Numbered from the stretch's first letter, positions 29,756 to 39,724 are shown. The stretch: 64,000 nt of DNA from an uncultured Photobacterium sp. (GCF_947502415.1 NZ_CANMZV010000026.1:1-64000); one strand, 5' to 3'. Numbers and translations: made by a program. Notes: a model not told the origin generated them from the letters alone.

Positions 29756-31225
29756 ATGGCTGCGGCACCAGCATCCAACAACAATAACTTCACTCCGAAG
29801 GAGATGATGAAACAAGCGGAAGTTTACGCTGTCGGTAAGGCATCGAAGCCAACCCGGACCACAATCGCACTGGCTATCACTGCCGGTGTATTCATCGGCC
29901 TAGCTTTCGTGTTCTACATTACTGTCACCACCGGCAGTAACCTAGGCTGGGGCCTTAATCGCCTGTTTGGCGGCCTGGCATTCAGTATGGGCCTGATCCT
30001 GGTTGTCATCTGCGGCGGAGAACTGTTTACCAGTACGGTGCTGTCTTCCATTGCCCGTGCTAATAAGCACATCACAACAACGCGCATGCTTGCTACTTGG
30101 GGCAAGGTGTACTTCGGCAACTTCCTTGGTGCGATGCTGCTTCTTGCGCTGGTTACCATGGGGAGCCTGTACCAGCTAGATGGCGGCCAGTGGGGTCTAA
30201 ACGCTCTGAACATCGCCCAGCACAAGCTTCACCACCAGCCTCTTGAAGCGTTTTCCCTGGGTATTCTGTGTAACCTTTTGGTCTGTCTGGCTATCTGGAT
30301 GACCTTCTGCTCAAACAACATGATGACCAAGATGGCCATCATGGTTCTGCCCGTTGCCATGTTCGTCAGCACCGGCTTTGAACACAGCGTTGCCAACATG
30401 TTCATGGTGCCTCTGGGTATCACCATCCAGAACATCGCACCAGAGTCATTCTGGCTAAACCTGGGTGTGTCTCCGGAGCAATATGCCGACCTGAATATCC
30501 ACAACTTCATCTTTTCCAACCTGATCCCAGTCACCCTGGGCAACATTGTTGGTGGCGGTGTACTTGTTGGACTGAGCTACTGGGCAATTTTCAGCTCACC
30601 TAAAGATCAGCATACAACTGCAACCATCATCACCCCTGACTTCTCAAACTCTACCGTTTTAAACAAGGACAACACTATGCTTCAGGAAAACCTATTAGTG
30701 AACGACTACATGCGTCCTGCAACAACGACCCTTCTGCCTGGTATGCCTGTTGCTGAAGCCCTGGATATTTTAATCAAAGAAGATCTGTCCGGTGCCCCTG
30801 TTCTGTCTAGCGACCAACGTCTTGTCGGCTTCTTCTCTGTTCATGATGCCCTGGTTGATCTATGGTGCAACGACTACATGCCGGATGCTGAATGCAAAGT
30901 TCAGGATCTGATGAAGCATGAAATTCAAACCGTAAACCCGGACAATTCTATCCTGGAAATTGCCGAATACATGAGTATCGACAAAAACATCCTGTACCCA
31001 GTCAGCAGTGGCGGTATCGCCACCCAAATGACCACACTGTCTTTGAACGAGCGCGCCCGCACGATGGTCGTTAATCGTCCACAAAGCTTCCCAGTAGTCA
31101 AAGACGAGCAACTGGTTGGAATGATCAACCGCCACGATATCATCAAGGCGCTACGCCCGGTGTATGGCAGCCTGGTTTCGGTATCAGAATTAGACAAAAC
31201 TCAGCCAAAGACTGAAACAGCCTAA
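29756..31225 (+). CDS. Formate/nitrite channel fused to a CBS-domain pair
   Basis: The 489-residue protein has an N-terminal FocA/NirC channel (about residues 20-285, six membrane helices): FYITVTTGSNLGWG, GLILVVICGGELFTS and FVSTGFEHSVANMF, including the conserved central histidine region. After a ~20-residue linker it has two CBS domains (about 310-370 and 425-480; NDYMRP and FSVHDALVDLW mark the first). CBS pairs usually bind adenine nucleotides, so the channel may be gated by energy state. I chose ATG 29756 because CAGGAGAA precedes it; a frame from 29726 lacks this. An ATG at 30677 with AAGGA upstream could start a free CBS protein. Confidence 0.9.
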   Translation: MAAAPASNNNNFTPKEMMKQAEVYAVGKASKPTRTTIALAITAGVFIGLAFVFYITVTTGSNLGWGLNRLFGGLAFSMGLILVVICGGELFTSTVLSSIARANKHITTTRMLATWGKVYFGNFLGAMLLLALVTMGSLYQLDGGQWGLNALNIAQHKLHHQPLEAFSLGILCNLLVCLAIWMTFCSNNMMTKMAIMVLPVAMFVSTGFEHSVANMFMVPLGITIQNIAPESFWLNLGVSPEQYADLNIHNFIFSNLIPVTLGNIVGGGVLVGLSYWAIFSSPKDQHTTATIITPDFSNSTVLNKDNTMLQENLLVNDYMRPATTTLLPGMPVAEALDILIKEDLSGAPVLSSDQRLVGFFSVHDALVDLWCNDYMPDAECKVQDLMKHEIQTVNPDNSILEIAEYMSIDKNILYPVSSGGIATQMTTLSLNERARTMVVNRPQSFPVVKDEQLVGMINRHDIIKALRPVYGSLVSVSELDKTQPKTETA

Positions 31226-31235
31226 TTTATCAATC

Positions 31236-31262
31236 ACCTGCCAGCTATGCTGGCAGGTTCTC
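31236..31262 (+). terminator. Hairpin after focA-CBS
   Basis: A perfect ten-base stem (ACCTGCCAGC with GCTGGCAGGT) has a TAT loop, followed by a weak T-rich stretch. Confidence 0.75.
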
Positions 31263-31377
31263 TAATTCCGCCATTATGCTTAGCTGCAACATTTCCTTTC
31301 TCTTTCTTTCAAAATTCCAGAAACACAAATTAACCACACTTCTATCGGATTTTTTCTATATATACGTGATAAAATTA

Positions 31378-31406
31378 TGGTATAAACCCATCGCAAACGA
31401 TTGCGT
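31378..31406 (+). promoter_or_regulatory. fhs promoter with PurR operator
   Basis: An extended -10 (TGGTATAAA, 31378-31386) is directly followed by TCGCAAACGATTGCGT at 31391-31406, which matches 14 of 16 positions of the palindromic PurR consensus ACGCAAACGTTTGCGT. A repressor here would cover the start site. PurR control fits, because formyl-tetrahydrofolate feeds purine synthesis. Confidence 0.75.
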
Positions 31407-31468
31407 GACCTGCAAAAGCAGATCGATGCGATATCTCTATTGCTACCTATGCGAGGTTATGGCCGCCC

Positions 31469-33223
31469 ATGAAAAGTGATATTCAAATTTGTCGTGACAC
31501 CACACTCACCCCAATTGATCAAATCGCTCAACAAGCAGGCATTCTACCGGATGATTTAACGCCTCAGGGCAGCCTGAAAGCTAAAATAAAACCCTCTATT
31601 CTCAAGCGACTGAATGATAAGCCGGAAGGCAAACTGGTTCTGGTGACCGCGATTACCCCTACCCCGCTGGGCGAAGGAAAAACGGTCACCACTATTGGCC
31701 TGGCTCAAGGGTTAGCGAAAATTAACCAGAGCGTAATGGCCTGCATTCGCCAACCATCCATGGGGCCGGTGTTCGGTGTTAAAGGTGGCGCAGCAGGCGG
31801 TGGTTACAGCCAAGTCGCACCTATGGACAAACTAAACCTTCATTTGACCGGTGATATCCATGCCGTCAGTGCGGCTCACAACCTGGCTGCTGCGGCACTG
31901 GATGCCCGGATCTATCATGAGCAGCGCCATGGCTACGAAGCATTCGAAGAGAAAACTGGCCTTAAAGCACTACGCATTGATATCAACCGTATCAGCTGGA
32001 AACGCGTCATGGACCATAATGATCGTGCTCTGCGTATGATCACTGTCGGTAACAATGAACCGGGCAAAAACATTAACGGCATAGCCCGTGAAGATGGTTT
32101 TGATATCTCGGCAGCATCCGAACTAATGGCAATCCTCGCCCTGTCGACAGATCTGGCCGACATGCGCCAGCGCCTTGGTCGTATTGTCCTGGCGTATAAC
32201 CTCGACGGTGAACCCGTTACAGCCGAAGATCTCCAGGTGGCTGGCGCAATGGCCGTCACCATGTGCGATGCCATCGAACCGACCCTAATGCAGACACTGG
32301 AAGGGGTTCCGACCCTGATCCATGCAGGGCCATTTGCCAACATAGCCCACGGCAACTCATCCATCATAGCCGATCGCATTGCCCTGAAGCTTAGCGACTA
32401 TACCATTACCGAAGGCGGCTTCGGCTCAGACATGGGCTTTGAAAAAGCTTGCAACATTAAAGCGCAACAGGCAGAACGAGGTCCTGACTGCGCTGTGGTT
32501 GTCGCCACGCTACGCGGCCTGAAAGCCAACTCCGGCCACTATGACCTTCGCCCGGGACAGCCGTTGCCAGAAGCCATTTTTGCTCCTGATGAAAACAGCC
32601 TGACAGCCGGTTTTACCAACCTGAAATGGCACATCCTCCATGCGGCCAAATACGGTATCCCGGTTGTGGTTGCCATTAACCGCTTCCCACAAGATACCGA
32701 TACTGAGCTTGAGCAACTCAAAAATATGGTGACGGCCGAAGATTTCGGCTGCCATGTCGATGTTGCCATCAGCGAAGCCTTCGGCAAAGGCGGGGAAGGA
32801 GCTATCGAGCTGGCTCAGGCTGTTGTTAACGCTTGCAAAACGCCAGCCCGGTTCAAGCCTCTGTATAGCCTTGAACAAACCCTGGAAGAGAAATTAATGA
32901 CAGTGGCAGAAGTCGGCTACGGCGGTCGCGGTATCGAGCTCTCGGAGCTTGCCAAAACGCAGCTGGCAGAGCTTAAAGCTCAAGGACACGACAATCTTGC
33001 TATCTGCATGGCTAAAACACCGCTATCGATTACCCATGACCCAAGCCTGAAAGGAGCGCCAACCAACTTCACCGTTCCAATCCGCGAACTGAAGCTTTGT
33101 GCCGGCGCCGGTTTTGTCTACGCCCTATGCGGTAATGTCATGACCATGCCTGGCTTACCGGAAAAGCCCGCCTTTATGGAAATGGATATTGATGAAGATG
33201 GCAATATCACAGGGTTAAGCTAA
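31469..33223 (+). CDS. fhs: Formate-tetrahydrofolate ligase
   Basis: The 584-residue enzyme makes 10-formyl-tetrahydrofolate from formate, THF and ATP. It has the P-loop [19 protein letters not shown] near residue 65, and family segments [20 protein letters not shown] and [13 protein letters not shown]. Length is slightly above that of clostridial homologues (~556). It gives the cell a way to use formate made by PflB as a one-carbon donor, and links the formate channels of this region to purine synthesis, as the PurR box also suggests. Confidence 0.96.
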   Translation: MKSDIQICRDTTLTPIDQIAQQAGILPDDLTPQGSLKAKIKPSILKRLNDKPEGKLVLVTAITPTPLGEGKTVTTIGLAQGLAKINQSVMACIRQPSMGPVFGVKGGAAGGGYSQVAPMDKLNLHLTGDIHAVSAAHNLAAAALDARIYHEQRHGYEAFEEKTGLKALRIDINRISWKRVMDHNDRALRMITVGNNEPGKNINGIAREDGFDISAASELMAILALSTDLADMRQRLGRIVLAYNLDGEPVTAEDLQVAGAMAVTMCDAIEPTLMQTLEGVPTLIHAGPFANIAHGNSSIIADRIALKLSDYTITEGGFGSDMGFEKACNIKAQQAERGPDCAVVVATLRGLKANSGHYDLRPGQPLPEAIFAPDENSLTAGFTNLKWHILHAAKYGIPVVVAINRFPQDTDTELEQLKNMVTAEDFGCHVDVAISEAFGKGGEGAIELAQAVVNACKTPARFKPLYSLEQTLEEKLMTVAEVGYGGRGIELSELAKTQLAELKAQGHDNLAICMAKTPLSITHDPSLKGAPTNFTVPIRELKLCAGAGFVYALCGNVMTMPGLPEKPAFMEMDIDEDGNITGLS

Positions 33224-33254
33224 TAGTTCGCTCCCAGCCCCTGTCCATTAATCT

Positions 33255-33286
33255 TGGTTACTTGGGTATATCGACTCAAGTAACCA
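33255..33286. terminator. Hairpin between convergent fhs and CbiM-like remnant
   Basis: TGGTTACTTG pairs perfectly with CAAGTAACCA around a 12-base loop. There is no clear T-run on either strand, so terminator function is likely but not certain. Confidence 0.5.
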
Positions 33287-33288
33287 GC

Positions 33289-33727
33289 TCACTTGAATAT
33301 ATAATCGCGATCAGCAAACGTCCTCACCCACTCCGGCTTATAGACCACCAGCAAGGTCATCGCCATTCCATTAAGTAAAGCTTCGGGAAACAAAAGCAAC
33401 GGTAGCAGCGCAAGGTAGTTATCGACGATATAGCCCCATAAATAGAGGCCACTGACATACATCCAGCCACTGATAAGCAGCAAGTGGACAACCATCGTCA
33501 ACGCCCCATTAAAAAAAGCGGCGACAAAAAGATACACAAATAAGTGCTTCGGCAATCCCCGCCCTCAAATTCCAGAGCAGAAAAAGCATAAGTATGCTCG
33601 CCATCACTAGGTGCTGGTAATCCTTCTCTGACTTGAATTTAGGCCAAAACTCCCGAGGAAACCCCAACACCAAAACCGCCAGCCAGACCAGATAGCCGGC
33701 CCACTGCAGCAACGTCATCCCTGTCAT
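33289..33727 (-). pseudogene. Energy-coupling factor permease (CbiM-like), internal deletion and frameshift
   Basis: Two minus-strand frames belong to one membrane protein family. The 5' part (from ATG 33727, preceded by AGAGGATA) encodes the N-terminus up to about residue 58 (LLWNLRAGI). The 3' part, in another frame from about 33555, encodes the C-terminus (PKHLFVYLFVAAFFNGALT to ADRDYIF). Related CbiM-like proteins, as I recall them, are about 220 residues with several helices between these segments; those are missing. A deletion of some 70-80 codons that also broke the frame explains it. A sequencing error alone would not. Confidence 0.75.
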
Positions 33728-33943
33728 TATCCTCTAAGGTTAATAAGCTAAAATTAATACAACCATGTAATTATTAAGGGTGAATTTTGTTAAATTACAA
33801 CCATTAAACCTGATTGGACAAGCTTTAGCCAGTTGCAATTTTTTAACAAAAAACGACCTCAAAGCTGTCGTCAGATCAAGTTTTTTTGCAATTAACCTGA
33901 TAATCTCAATGCCAGCTCAATACAATATTAAAGGCCTATCATT

Positions 33944-34444
33944 ATGGAAATGACTAACGCACAACGTCTTATTCTTTCTAACCAGTACTACCTCATGGCT
34001 CAGCTCACCCCTGAAAACGCAGAAAAATACCGCCGCCTGCAAACCATCGTCGAGCGTGGTTACGGCCTACAGATGCGTGAGCTGAATAAAGACTTCGGTT
34101 GCCTGGAAGAAGATGAATGCCGCAACGTTATTGATTTCATGGAAATGTATCACGCGATGCAGGAATCGTTCAAAATGCTGAATAAAGAGAACCAAAGCCA
34201 GGTTGACGAGCGCCGCCTGCAGTTCCTTGGCTTCGATATTGCGACAGAATCGCAGCTTGTAAATTATGTGCGTTTCCTGACTGAAGAAGAAGGACTGTAT
34301 CCTCAATATGATAAGTCTGAACATCACTTCAACAGCCAGGTACCGATGCAGGAAAAATACCACCGTATGCTGCAAACCTGGCGCAACTGCCCGCGTCAGT
34401 ACCACCTGTCTGCGACTGAAATTCAGCAGATCCAAAATGCATAA
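33944..34444 (+). CDS. yfbU: YfbU family protein
   Basis: The 166-residue protein closely matches E. coli YfbU (164), starting [15 protein letters not shown] and ending [18 protein letters not shown]. It is a soluble helical protein of unknown function; overproduction of the E. coli protein is reported to be toxic. In E. coli it also lies in the yfbV-ackA-pta neighbourhood. It is monocistronic with its own terminator. Confidence 0.95.
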   Translation: MEMTNAQRLILSNQYYLMAQLTPENAEKYRRLQTIVERGYGLQMRELNKDFGCLEEDECRNVIDFMEMYHAMQESFKMLNKENQSQVDERRLQFLGFDIATESQLVNYVRFLTEEEGLYPQYDKSEHHFNSQVPMQEKYHRMLQTWRNCPRQYHLSATEIQQIQNA

Positions 34445-34799
34445 TTGCTAACCCTATCTTCATAAAAAGAAAACCGGTGCAGTGCTCCGGTTTTCTTTTT
34501 TCAGCGTAAGTAATACAATCACCAAAGCCCACTCTTTTAGGGCTATTTATTGACAGCTAAATAGAACATCGGCAGACATATTATTAACACCTCACTATCA
34601 TCTGCTTCAACAAGATAAAAATGTGACATCACACGGCATTTAGTGTCATGATGAGTCAAATCCAACCCATCACTAGTAGTTAAGAATATAAAATCGATAG
34701 CACTCTTAGAAAATCCCACTTTTCCGACTTTAATTCTCTACAATCCGACAGAAGAACCTTGTATATAGGGACTATCAATGCAAGGTGAATTATTAATTC
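34445..34799. other. yfbU / pgtC intergenic region
   Basis: It holds the yfbU terminator at 34466-34501 and then AT-rich sequence that should include the pgtCBA promoter. A TGTGA-N2-TCACA element at 34622-34633 has the wrong spacing for CRP. I see no sigma-54 promoter. Confidence 0.5.
34466..34501 (+). terminator. Rho-independent terminator of yfbU
   Basis: GAAAACCGG pairs with CCGGTTTTC around a nine-base loop, followed by T6. Confidence 0.9.
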
Positions 34800-36056
34800 A
34801 TGAATCGTTTATTTTTAATTTGTCTATTTTTTTCATCAACTTGCCTTGCTAAATCGACAAACAATTTAATTATTTTAACAACTTTTTCCGAGTCATCGAT
34901 TGAACCAGTTATCCAACAATTTCAAAAACAACACCCAGATGCCTCAGTCAAAGTACTTCACCGCCGGGGTGAAGCCGGGCTTCGCCTGCTGGAAAAGCCA
35001 TATCATGATATTGATATCGTGATCTCATCATCACGCCTGGCATTTCTGCCTATTATCAAGAAAAAAGGCTTCCTACCTCTGGGAGATCTTCAGCTGACCC
35101 CAACAGCCGAACGACAAGCTCAGCGACATGACTTGCCCAATAACGTTACAGTCTTTGGCTGCGCTGGCTATGGGCTGATGTGGAATACCCATTACCTGAA
35201 AAAACACCACCTCGATATTCCCAGCACCTGGGAAAGTCTTGCCCAGCCACAGTATTTCCGCCATATCATTATGAGCAGTCCGTCGCGTTCAGGCAGTTCC
35301 CACCTGATGGTGGAAAATATCCTGCAACGCTATGGCTGGGAGCAAGGCTGGAAACTCCTGCTCCAAATCGGAGGTAACCTGGCTTCTATCTCAGCACGAA
35401 GCTTCGGTGTCAGCGATGCTGTTTCACGTGGATTAGCCGGTATCGGTCTGGTTATCGACAACTTTGCTTACGAAAGCCAAAAACAATTTCCTTACATCGG
35501 ATTCCAGTATCAGGACTTCAGCCCACAGTTGCCGAGCTATATTGCCGCGATAAACAATACCAACCAAGCCAATCATAGCCTGGCATTTATCGAGTTCATG
35601 CTCTCTGACAAAATCCAAAATAATATGCTGGAAGGTTCACTACACAAACACAACCTAAAGCAATCAGAAGACTTACCTTTCACAGTGCAGCCCATAGACC
35701 ATAAGCTGGTACAGCAACGCGCTGTACTTGTCATGCAATTATTTGAACAAGTTATTAACCACCAGCTGGTCGCGCTAAACCAAGCCTGGCAGCTACTGCA
35801 CAAAATCAGTTCAATAGAAACACTCTCCGCAACCCAGCGTCAACAATATGCGCTTGCCGTCAAACTGGCCTCAACACCGCCGGTTACAGCAGCAGAAGCT
35901 AACAATACCGCACACTTCCGAAATCTGACAATGTCCCAGTCTAATGTGTTTACAGCCAAGCACATCAACAACTGGCGTGACACTATGGCTCTGCAACTTG
36001 AGCATTCCATCCGTCTCTCTAAGCAAATTCTTGCCGACTCTAAAGAGGAGCGGTAA
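34800..36056 (+). CDS. pgtC: Periplasmic substrate-binding regulatory protein, PgtC type
   Basis: The 418-residue exported protein has a signal peptide (about residues 1-18, ending TCLA) and an iron/phosphoglycerate-type periplasmic binding fold (LIILTTFSESSIEPVI; FGCAGYGLMWNTHY; MSSPSRSGSSHLMVENIL). In Salmonella, PgtC works with the sensor PgtB and regulator PgtA to induce phosphoglycerate transport. Here the stop overlaps the pgtB start (TAATG), giving a tight three-gene operon. The transporter PgtP is not encoded nearby, so the sensed ligand may differ. Confidence 0.83.
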   Translation: MNRLFLICLFFSSTCLAKSTNNLIILTTFSESSIEPVIQQFQKQHPDASVKVLHRRGEAGLRLLEKPYHDIDIVISSSRLAFLPIIKKKGFLPLGDLQLTPTAERQAQRHDLPNNVTVFGCAGYGLMWNTHYLKKHHLDIPSTWESLAQPQYFRHIIMSSPSRSGSSHLMVENILQRYGWEQGWKLLLQIGGNLASISARSFGVSDAVSRGLAGIGLVIDNFAYESQKQFPYIGFQYQDFSPQLPSYIAAINNTNQANHSLAFIEFMLSDKIQNNMLEGSLHKHNLKQSEDLPFTVQPIDHKLVQQRAVLVMQLFEQVINHQLVALNQAWQLLHKISSIETLSATQRQQYALAVKLASTPPVTAAEANNTAHFRNLTMSQSNVFTAKHINNWRDTMALQLEHSIRLSKQILADSKEER

Positions 36057-38419
36057 TGAAATTTCAGAACACCATCGGCAAGCGTCTGATCCTGTCCATT
36101 AGCTTCATGACTGTACTGACTATTAGCGTGAGCCTGATTGCAGCAATTACCTGGGAAGCACTGGATGATCAGGTCAACACCATTGTTGAAAAAAATATCC
36201 CGACCCTAAAGACAAGTTATCAGCTTGAGAGAAATACCGCAGGCTTGCAAGCTGCCCTCAACAAACTGAGTAACAATACAGATCCACTGCTCCATGCTGA
36301 GCTAAAACAGAAGCTCGACGATCAACTGGCAAAAATCACCGCAGCGATTAACCATACATCGTTGGAAAAAATGCACTCAGGCATCAAGACTGAACATGAA
36401 ACACTACTGACCGACACTGCTATCTATGCCAATTTGCTGTACCGCCGCAATACACACCGTTCAGCATTGGCACAGACAAAAAACAGCATTAAGTGGCTAC
36501 ACCAGGATCTGGTTGACGAACTTACGCCTATCCGCCAGGAAGTCGAGTGGCAACTCACCCGGATGCTCCCTAACGCCATTAATACCGATGCAATTGGCGA
36601 AGTCATGACTGAATTTTCCTTGATCCAATCCATAACTGTGCATGAAAACGAACTGCACCAGCTGGTACAGGAAATCATTCTGCAACGCCAAAACCGGGAT
36701 ATCGGTAATGCCTTCTACTTCATCGGCTACAAAACTGAAGAAGTCAGCAAAATGAGTCAGGGACTGAACCACTACCCTTCGACGATCTCCTACCGTCAGC
36801 TTTTGCAGGAACTGATCACCATCGTCGAGCCCGAAGGTATACTGGAGCAGCAACTACGACTCGATGTCGAACTGAACAATGCGATCAACCAGTTCGAAAA
36901 ACAGATCCAAATCCGCCTGAAGCATCAGGAAGAAGTCATTCAGGCCGTTGTAGAGAAAGAGAATAACTCGCTCCGCCAGCTCAATGAACAAACACGCCAA
37001 GCAGTGCGGTTCAGTAACCTGCTCCTGTTTATCGTAGTAATATTGTCAATCTTCCTGTCGGTTATCCTTTCTATTTATCTGGTAGGTCGCGGCATCGTCA
37101 AACGACTAAACATGCTGTCGCAGGACTTGGCGGCGGTCGCCAACGATCAGCTCAATGCGAAAATCCAAATTTCCGGTAGTGACGAAATCGGGAAACTGGG
37201 GGACAACCTGCGCCATTTTTGCCGCCAGATGCAGGAAATGCAGCAAAGCAATGCACTCAACCTGATAAACAATACTCAAGCCAGTATTATTACCTGTGAT
37301 CTCAACGGCAAGGTCGAATCAGTCAATCCCAGTGCCCAGGCCTTGTTCCGGTATGACACGTTTCCAAGTCACCAAACTATTTGGTCACTCTTTAGCACCA
37401 ATATGCAGCAGCGTCTTCAAACGCTTTTCTTGGATGCCAGTCCGTTATTACTCAACGGAGCCTGCCAGTTAACGCTCAAACACGAGCAGGATCCTGATAA
37501 CGACCTGTACCTACGGCTGGATTTCCGTCTATTCCAGCAAGGAACCAGCGACAAAATCATTATAACTATGACTGATATCACCGAGCAGGAAAATGCTGCG
37601 CGCTGGCTGGAAAACATGGTACGGGAAAAAACCCAATCACTTACCAACCGAAACCGCCAGCTCAATGCTGAAATTGAAGACCGCAAGCGTGTTGAAGCTG
37701 ACTTGCGATCAACCCAGGACGAGTTGATCCAAGCCGCCAAGATGGCGGTCGTGGGCCAGACCATGACATCCCTGGCTCACGAGCTCAACCAACCGCTATC
37801 GGCTATCTCGACTCATGTCTTCGCCACCCGAATGGCTATCGAGAAAGAAAACTATACCCAGCTGCCAAACAGCCTGGAGAAAATCGATAACCTGACCTCG
37901 CGGATGGGACGTATCGTGGCAAGCCTGCGCAGCTTTTCTAAGAAGCAATCTGCCAGCAGTCCGCTCAAATCGGTTGATATACCGGCCTCGTTCCAACAAG
38001 CCTTGCTAATTGTAGAAAGCCGGGCCAAGGTTCAGAAAACCAACATTTCCTGCACTATTGACGATCCACTGTTCGCTAAGGCCGATCAGGTGCAACTGGA
38101 ACAGGTTCTGGTCAACCTGCTGGTCAACGGCTGCGATGCTGTTGCCGGATGTGAACTTCGTGAAATAACCGTCTGTGAACTAGCCAGAGAAGATAACCGT
38201 ATCCGCATCGCTGTCAGCGATAGCGGCAACGGTTTTGCCACCAACATTATCCAAAAACTTTTTATTCCCTTTACCACAACAAAAGAGGTCGGTCTTGGCC
38301 TCGGTTTAAGTATCTGCCGCTCTATCATGAACCGCTTTGATGGTGATATCTTTCTTGCCTCAAACCTTCAAGGCGGAGCTATGGTCGTACTGGAGTTAAA
38401 TAAATATGATGATAAATAA
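36056..38419 (+). CDS. pgtB: Membrane sensor histidine kinase, PgtB type
   Basis: The 787-residue kinase has TM1 at about residues 13-33, a long helical periplasmic domain, TM2 near 322-345, a HAMP domain, a PAS-like segment (about 395-515), a coiled coil, and a HisKA/HATPase core. The phospho-accepting histidine is H575 in LAHELNQPLSAI; the ATP-binding lid contains GLGLGLSICRSI. It presumably reads PgtC-bound ligand and phosphorylates the PgtA-type regulator. It overlaps the next gene by 14 bases. Confidence 0.9.
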   Translation: MKFQNTIGKRLILSISFMTVLTISVSLIAAITWEALDDQVNTIVEKNIPTLKTSYQLERNTAGLQAALNKLSNNTDPLLHAELKQKLDDQLAKITAAINHTSLEKMHSGIKTEHETLLTDTAIYANLLYRRNTHRSALAQTKNSIKWLHQDLVDELTPIRQEVEWQLTRMLPNAINTDAIGEVMTEFSLIQSITVHENELHQLVQEIILQRQNRDIGNAFYFIGYKTEEVSKMSQGLNHYPSTISYRQLLQELITIVEPEGILEQQLRLDVELNNAINQFEKQIQIRLKHQEEVIQAVVEKENNSLRQLNEQTRQAVRFSNLLLFIVVILSIFLSVILSIYLVGRGIVKRLNMLSQDLAAVANDQLNAKIQISGSDEIGKLGDNLRHFCRQMQEMQQSNALNLINNTQASIITCDLNGKVESVNPSAQALFRYDTFPSHQTIWSLFSTNMQQRLQTLFLDASPLLLNGACQLTLKHEQDPDNDLYLRLDFRLFQQGTSDKIIITMTDITEQENAARWLENMVREKTQSLTNRNRQLNAEIEDRKRVEADLRSTQDELIQAAKMAVVGQTMTSLAHELNQPLSAISTHVFATRMAIEKENYTQLPNSLEKIDNLTSRMGRIVASLRSFSKKQSASSPLKSVDIPASFQQALLIVESRAKVQKTNISCTIDDPLFAKADQVQLEQVLVNLLVNGCDAVAGCELREITVCELAREDNRIRIAVSDSGNGFATNIIQKLFIPFTTTKEVGLGLGLSICRSIMNRFDGDIFLASNLQGGAMVVLELNKYDDK

Positions 38420-39683
38420 TGAGATTGAAGTACTGATCATCGACGATGACCAGGATGTCGTCGAAGCATATCAACACCTGCTCGAAGTATCCGGGTATAA
38501 AGCTCACACAGCCACTGATCCGACAGTGGCAATCAACATGCTTCACAAAAACTGGCCGGGAGTTGTTGTCACTGACATGTACATGCCAGGCCTTAGTGGC
38601 ATGGAGCTACTTGAAAAAGTTCGCGATCTGGATCCTGAACTTCCCGTTATCATGATCACCGGTCATGGTGACATTCCAATGGCCGTGGATGCTGTAAAAA
38701 AAGGTGCTATCGACTTCCTGCAAAAACCACTTCAACCAGCCGAGCTGCTGGCATTGCTGGAAAAAAACCTCCCGAAACGAAAGCAGACAATTGAGCAGCG
38801 TACAAACCTGAATCATTCTGCAGCCGAAGTGCTGCTGGGTGACAGCCCGCTGCTCATCAAAATCCGCGAGCAAATTGCCGAAGTCGCCCAAACCACTAAA
38901 GATATACTGATTGAAGGTGAACCTGGCTCCGGGCGTCATACCGTTGCAAAATTGCTGCATCAAAACAGTGAAATCAGTGAAGGCCCCTATGCCTGTGCCA
39001 TGGGCCAGGAAATTGGTTGCACCGCTGATTTACAACGCAAAATGATCTCGGCTCGCAGCGGTAGCCTATGTCTGAAAAATCCTCAATATATGCCAATAGA
39101 AGCCCAGCAATGGCTTTGCCGCTTCCTGCTGGAGCAAGAACGTCAGGGGAAGAAAGAAGTCCGGATCCTGGCGGTCATTGACGGTACGCCTGAAACCCAG
39201 GTTGAACAGGACAAGCTGCTGCCTGAGCTATTTTACTTCCTGAGTCAGATTCGTTTTAGCCTGCCGACGCTAAAACAGCGTAGCTGCGATATCACACCGC
39301 TGTTCCGCCATTTCCTCCGACAGAGCTGCCAGAAACTCAATAAGGTTCTGCCTGGTGTCGACAAAGCCTATATCAACACCCTCAACCGCCATGAGTGGCC
39401 GGGGAATGTCCTGGAGCTGAAAAATGTTGCTGAGCTGTATGCCATCGGCATTGTTAAATTAGCAGGCCAGGAGCGAACCAAGCCATTAGAACAAATGAGC
39501 AGCCCGCTTGATGATCTTGTCGACAGCTACGAAAAACAAGTTATTGAGGATGCATTGTACCTCTTTGCCGGCCGGATCAATGAGGTTTCAAGCTACCTGC
39601 AGATCCCGCGCAAGAAGCTCTACCTGCGGATGAAAAAACATAATCTGGACAAGGCGGAATATAAAGTTCGCGCTTCCAGTTAA
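38406..39683 (+). CDS. pgtA: NtrC-like response regulator, PgtA type, with degenerate AAA+ domain
   Basis: The 425-residue protein has a receiver domain (residues 8-120; D57 in VTDMYMPG; lysine in LQKP), an AAA+-like middle region and a Fis-type helix-turn-helix near the C-terminus (INEVSSYLQIPRKKLYLRMKK). The AAA+ part is degenerate: Walker A reads GEPGSGRHT with R177 for lysine, the Walker B acidic pair is replaced (LCLKN), and no GAFTGA loop is present. It is therefore unlikely to activate sigma-54. WPGNVLELKN still marks the family origin. It is the response regulator for PgtB. Confidence 0.87.
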   Translation: MMINNEIEVLIIDDDQDVVEAYQHLLEVSGYKAHTATDPTVAINMLHKNWPGVVVTDMYMPGLSGMELLEKVRDLDPELPVIMITGHGDIPMAVDAVKKGAIDFLQKPLQPAELLALLEKNLPKRKQTIEQRTNLNHSAAEVLLGDSPLLIKIREQIAEVAQTTKDILIEGEPGSGRHTVAKLLHQNSEISEGPYACAMGQEIGCTADLQRKMISARSGSLCLKNPQYMPIEAQQWLCRFLLEQERQGKKEVRILAVIDGTPETQVEQDKLLPELFYFLSQIRFSLPTLKQRSCDITPLFRHFLRQSCQKLNKVLPGVDKAYINTLNRHEWPGNVLELKNVAELYAIGIVKLAGQERTKPLEQMSSPLDDLVDSYEKQVIEDALYLFAGRINEVSSYLQIPRKKLYLRMKKHNLDKAEYKVRASS

Positions 39684-39724
39684 TGTAAATCAACCATCGC
39701 ACTTTTCGGTGGTTTGAAAATAGT

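Noticed and set aside
34622-34633. TGTGACATCACA as a CRP site
   Set aside because: The half-sites are right but the spacer is two bases instead of six.
38406-39683. PgtA-type protein as a sigma-54 activator
   Set aside because: Walker A lysine, Walker B acidic pair and GAFTGA loop are all missing.
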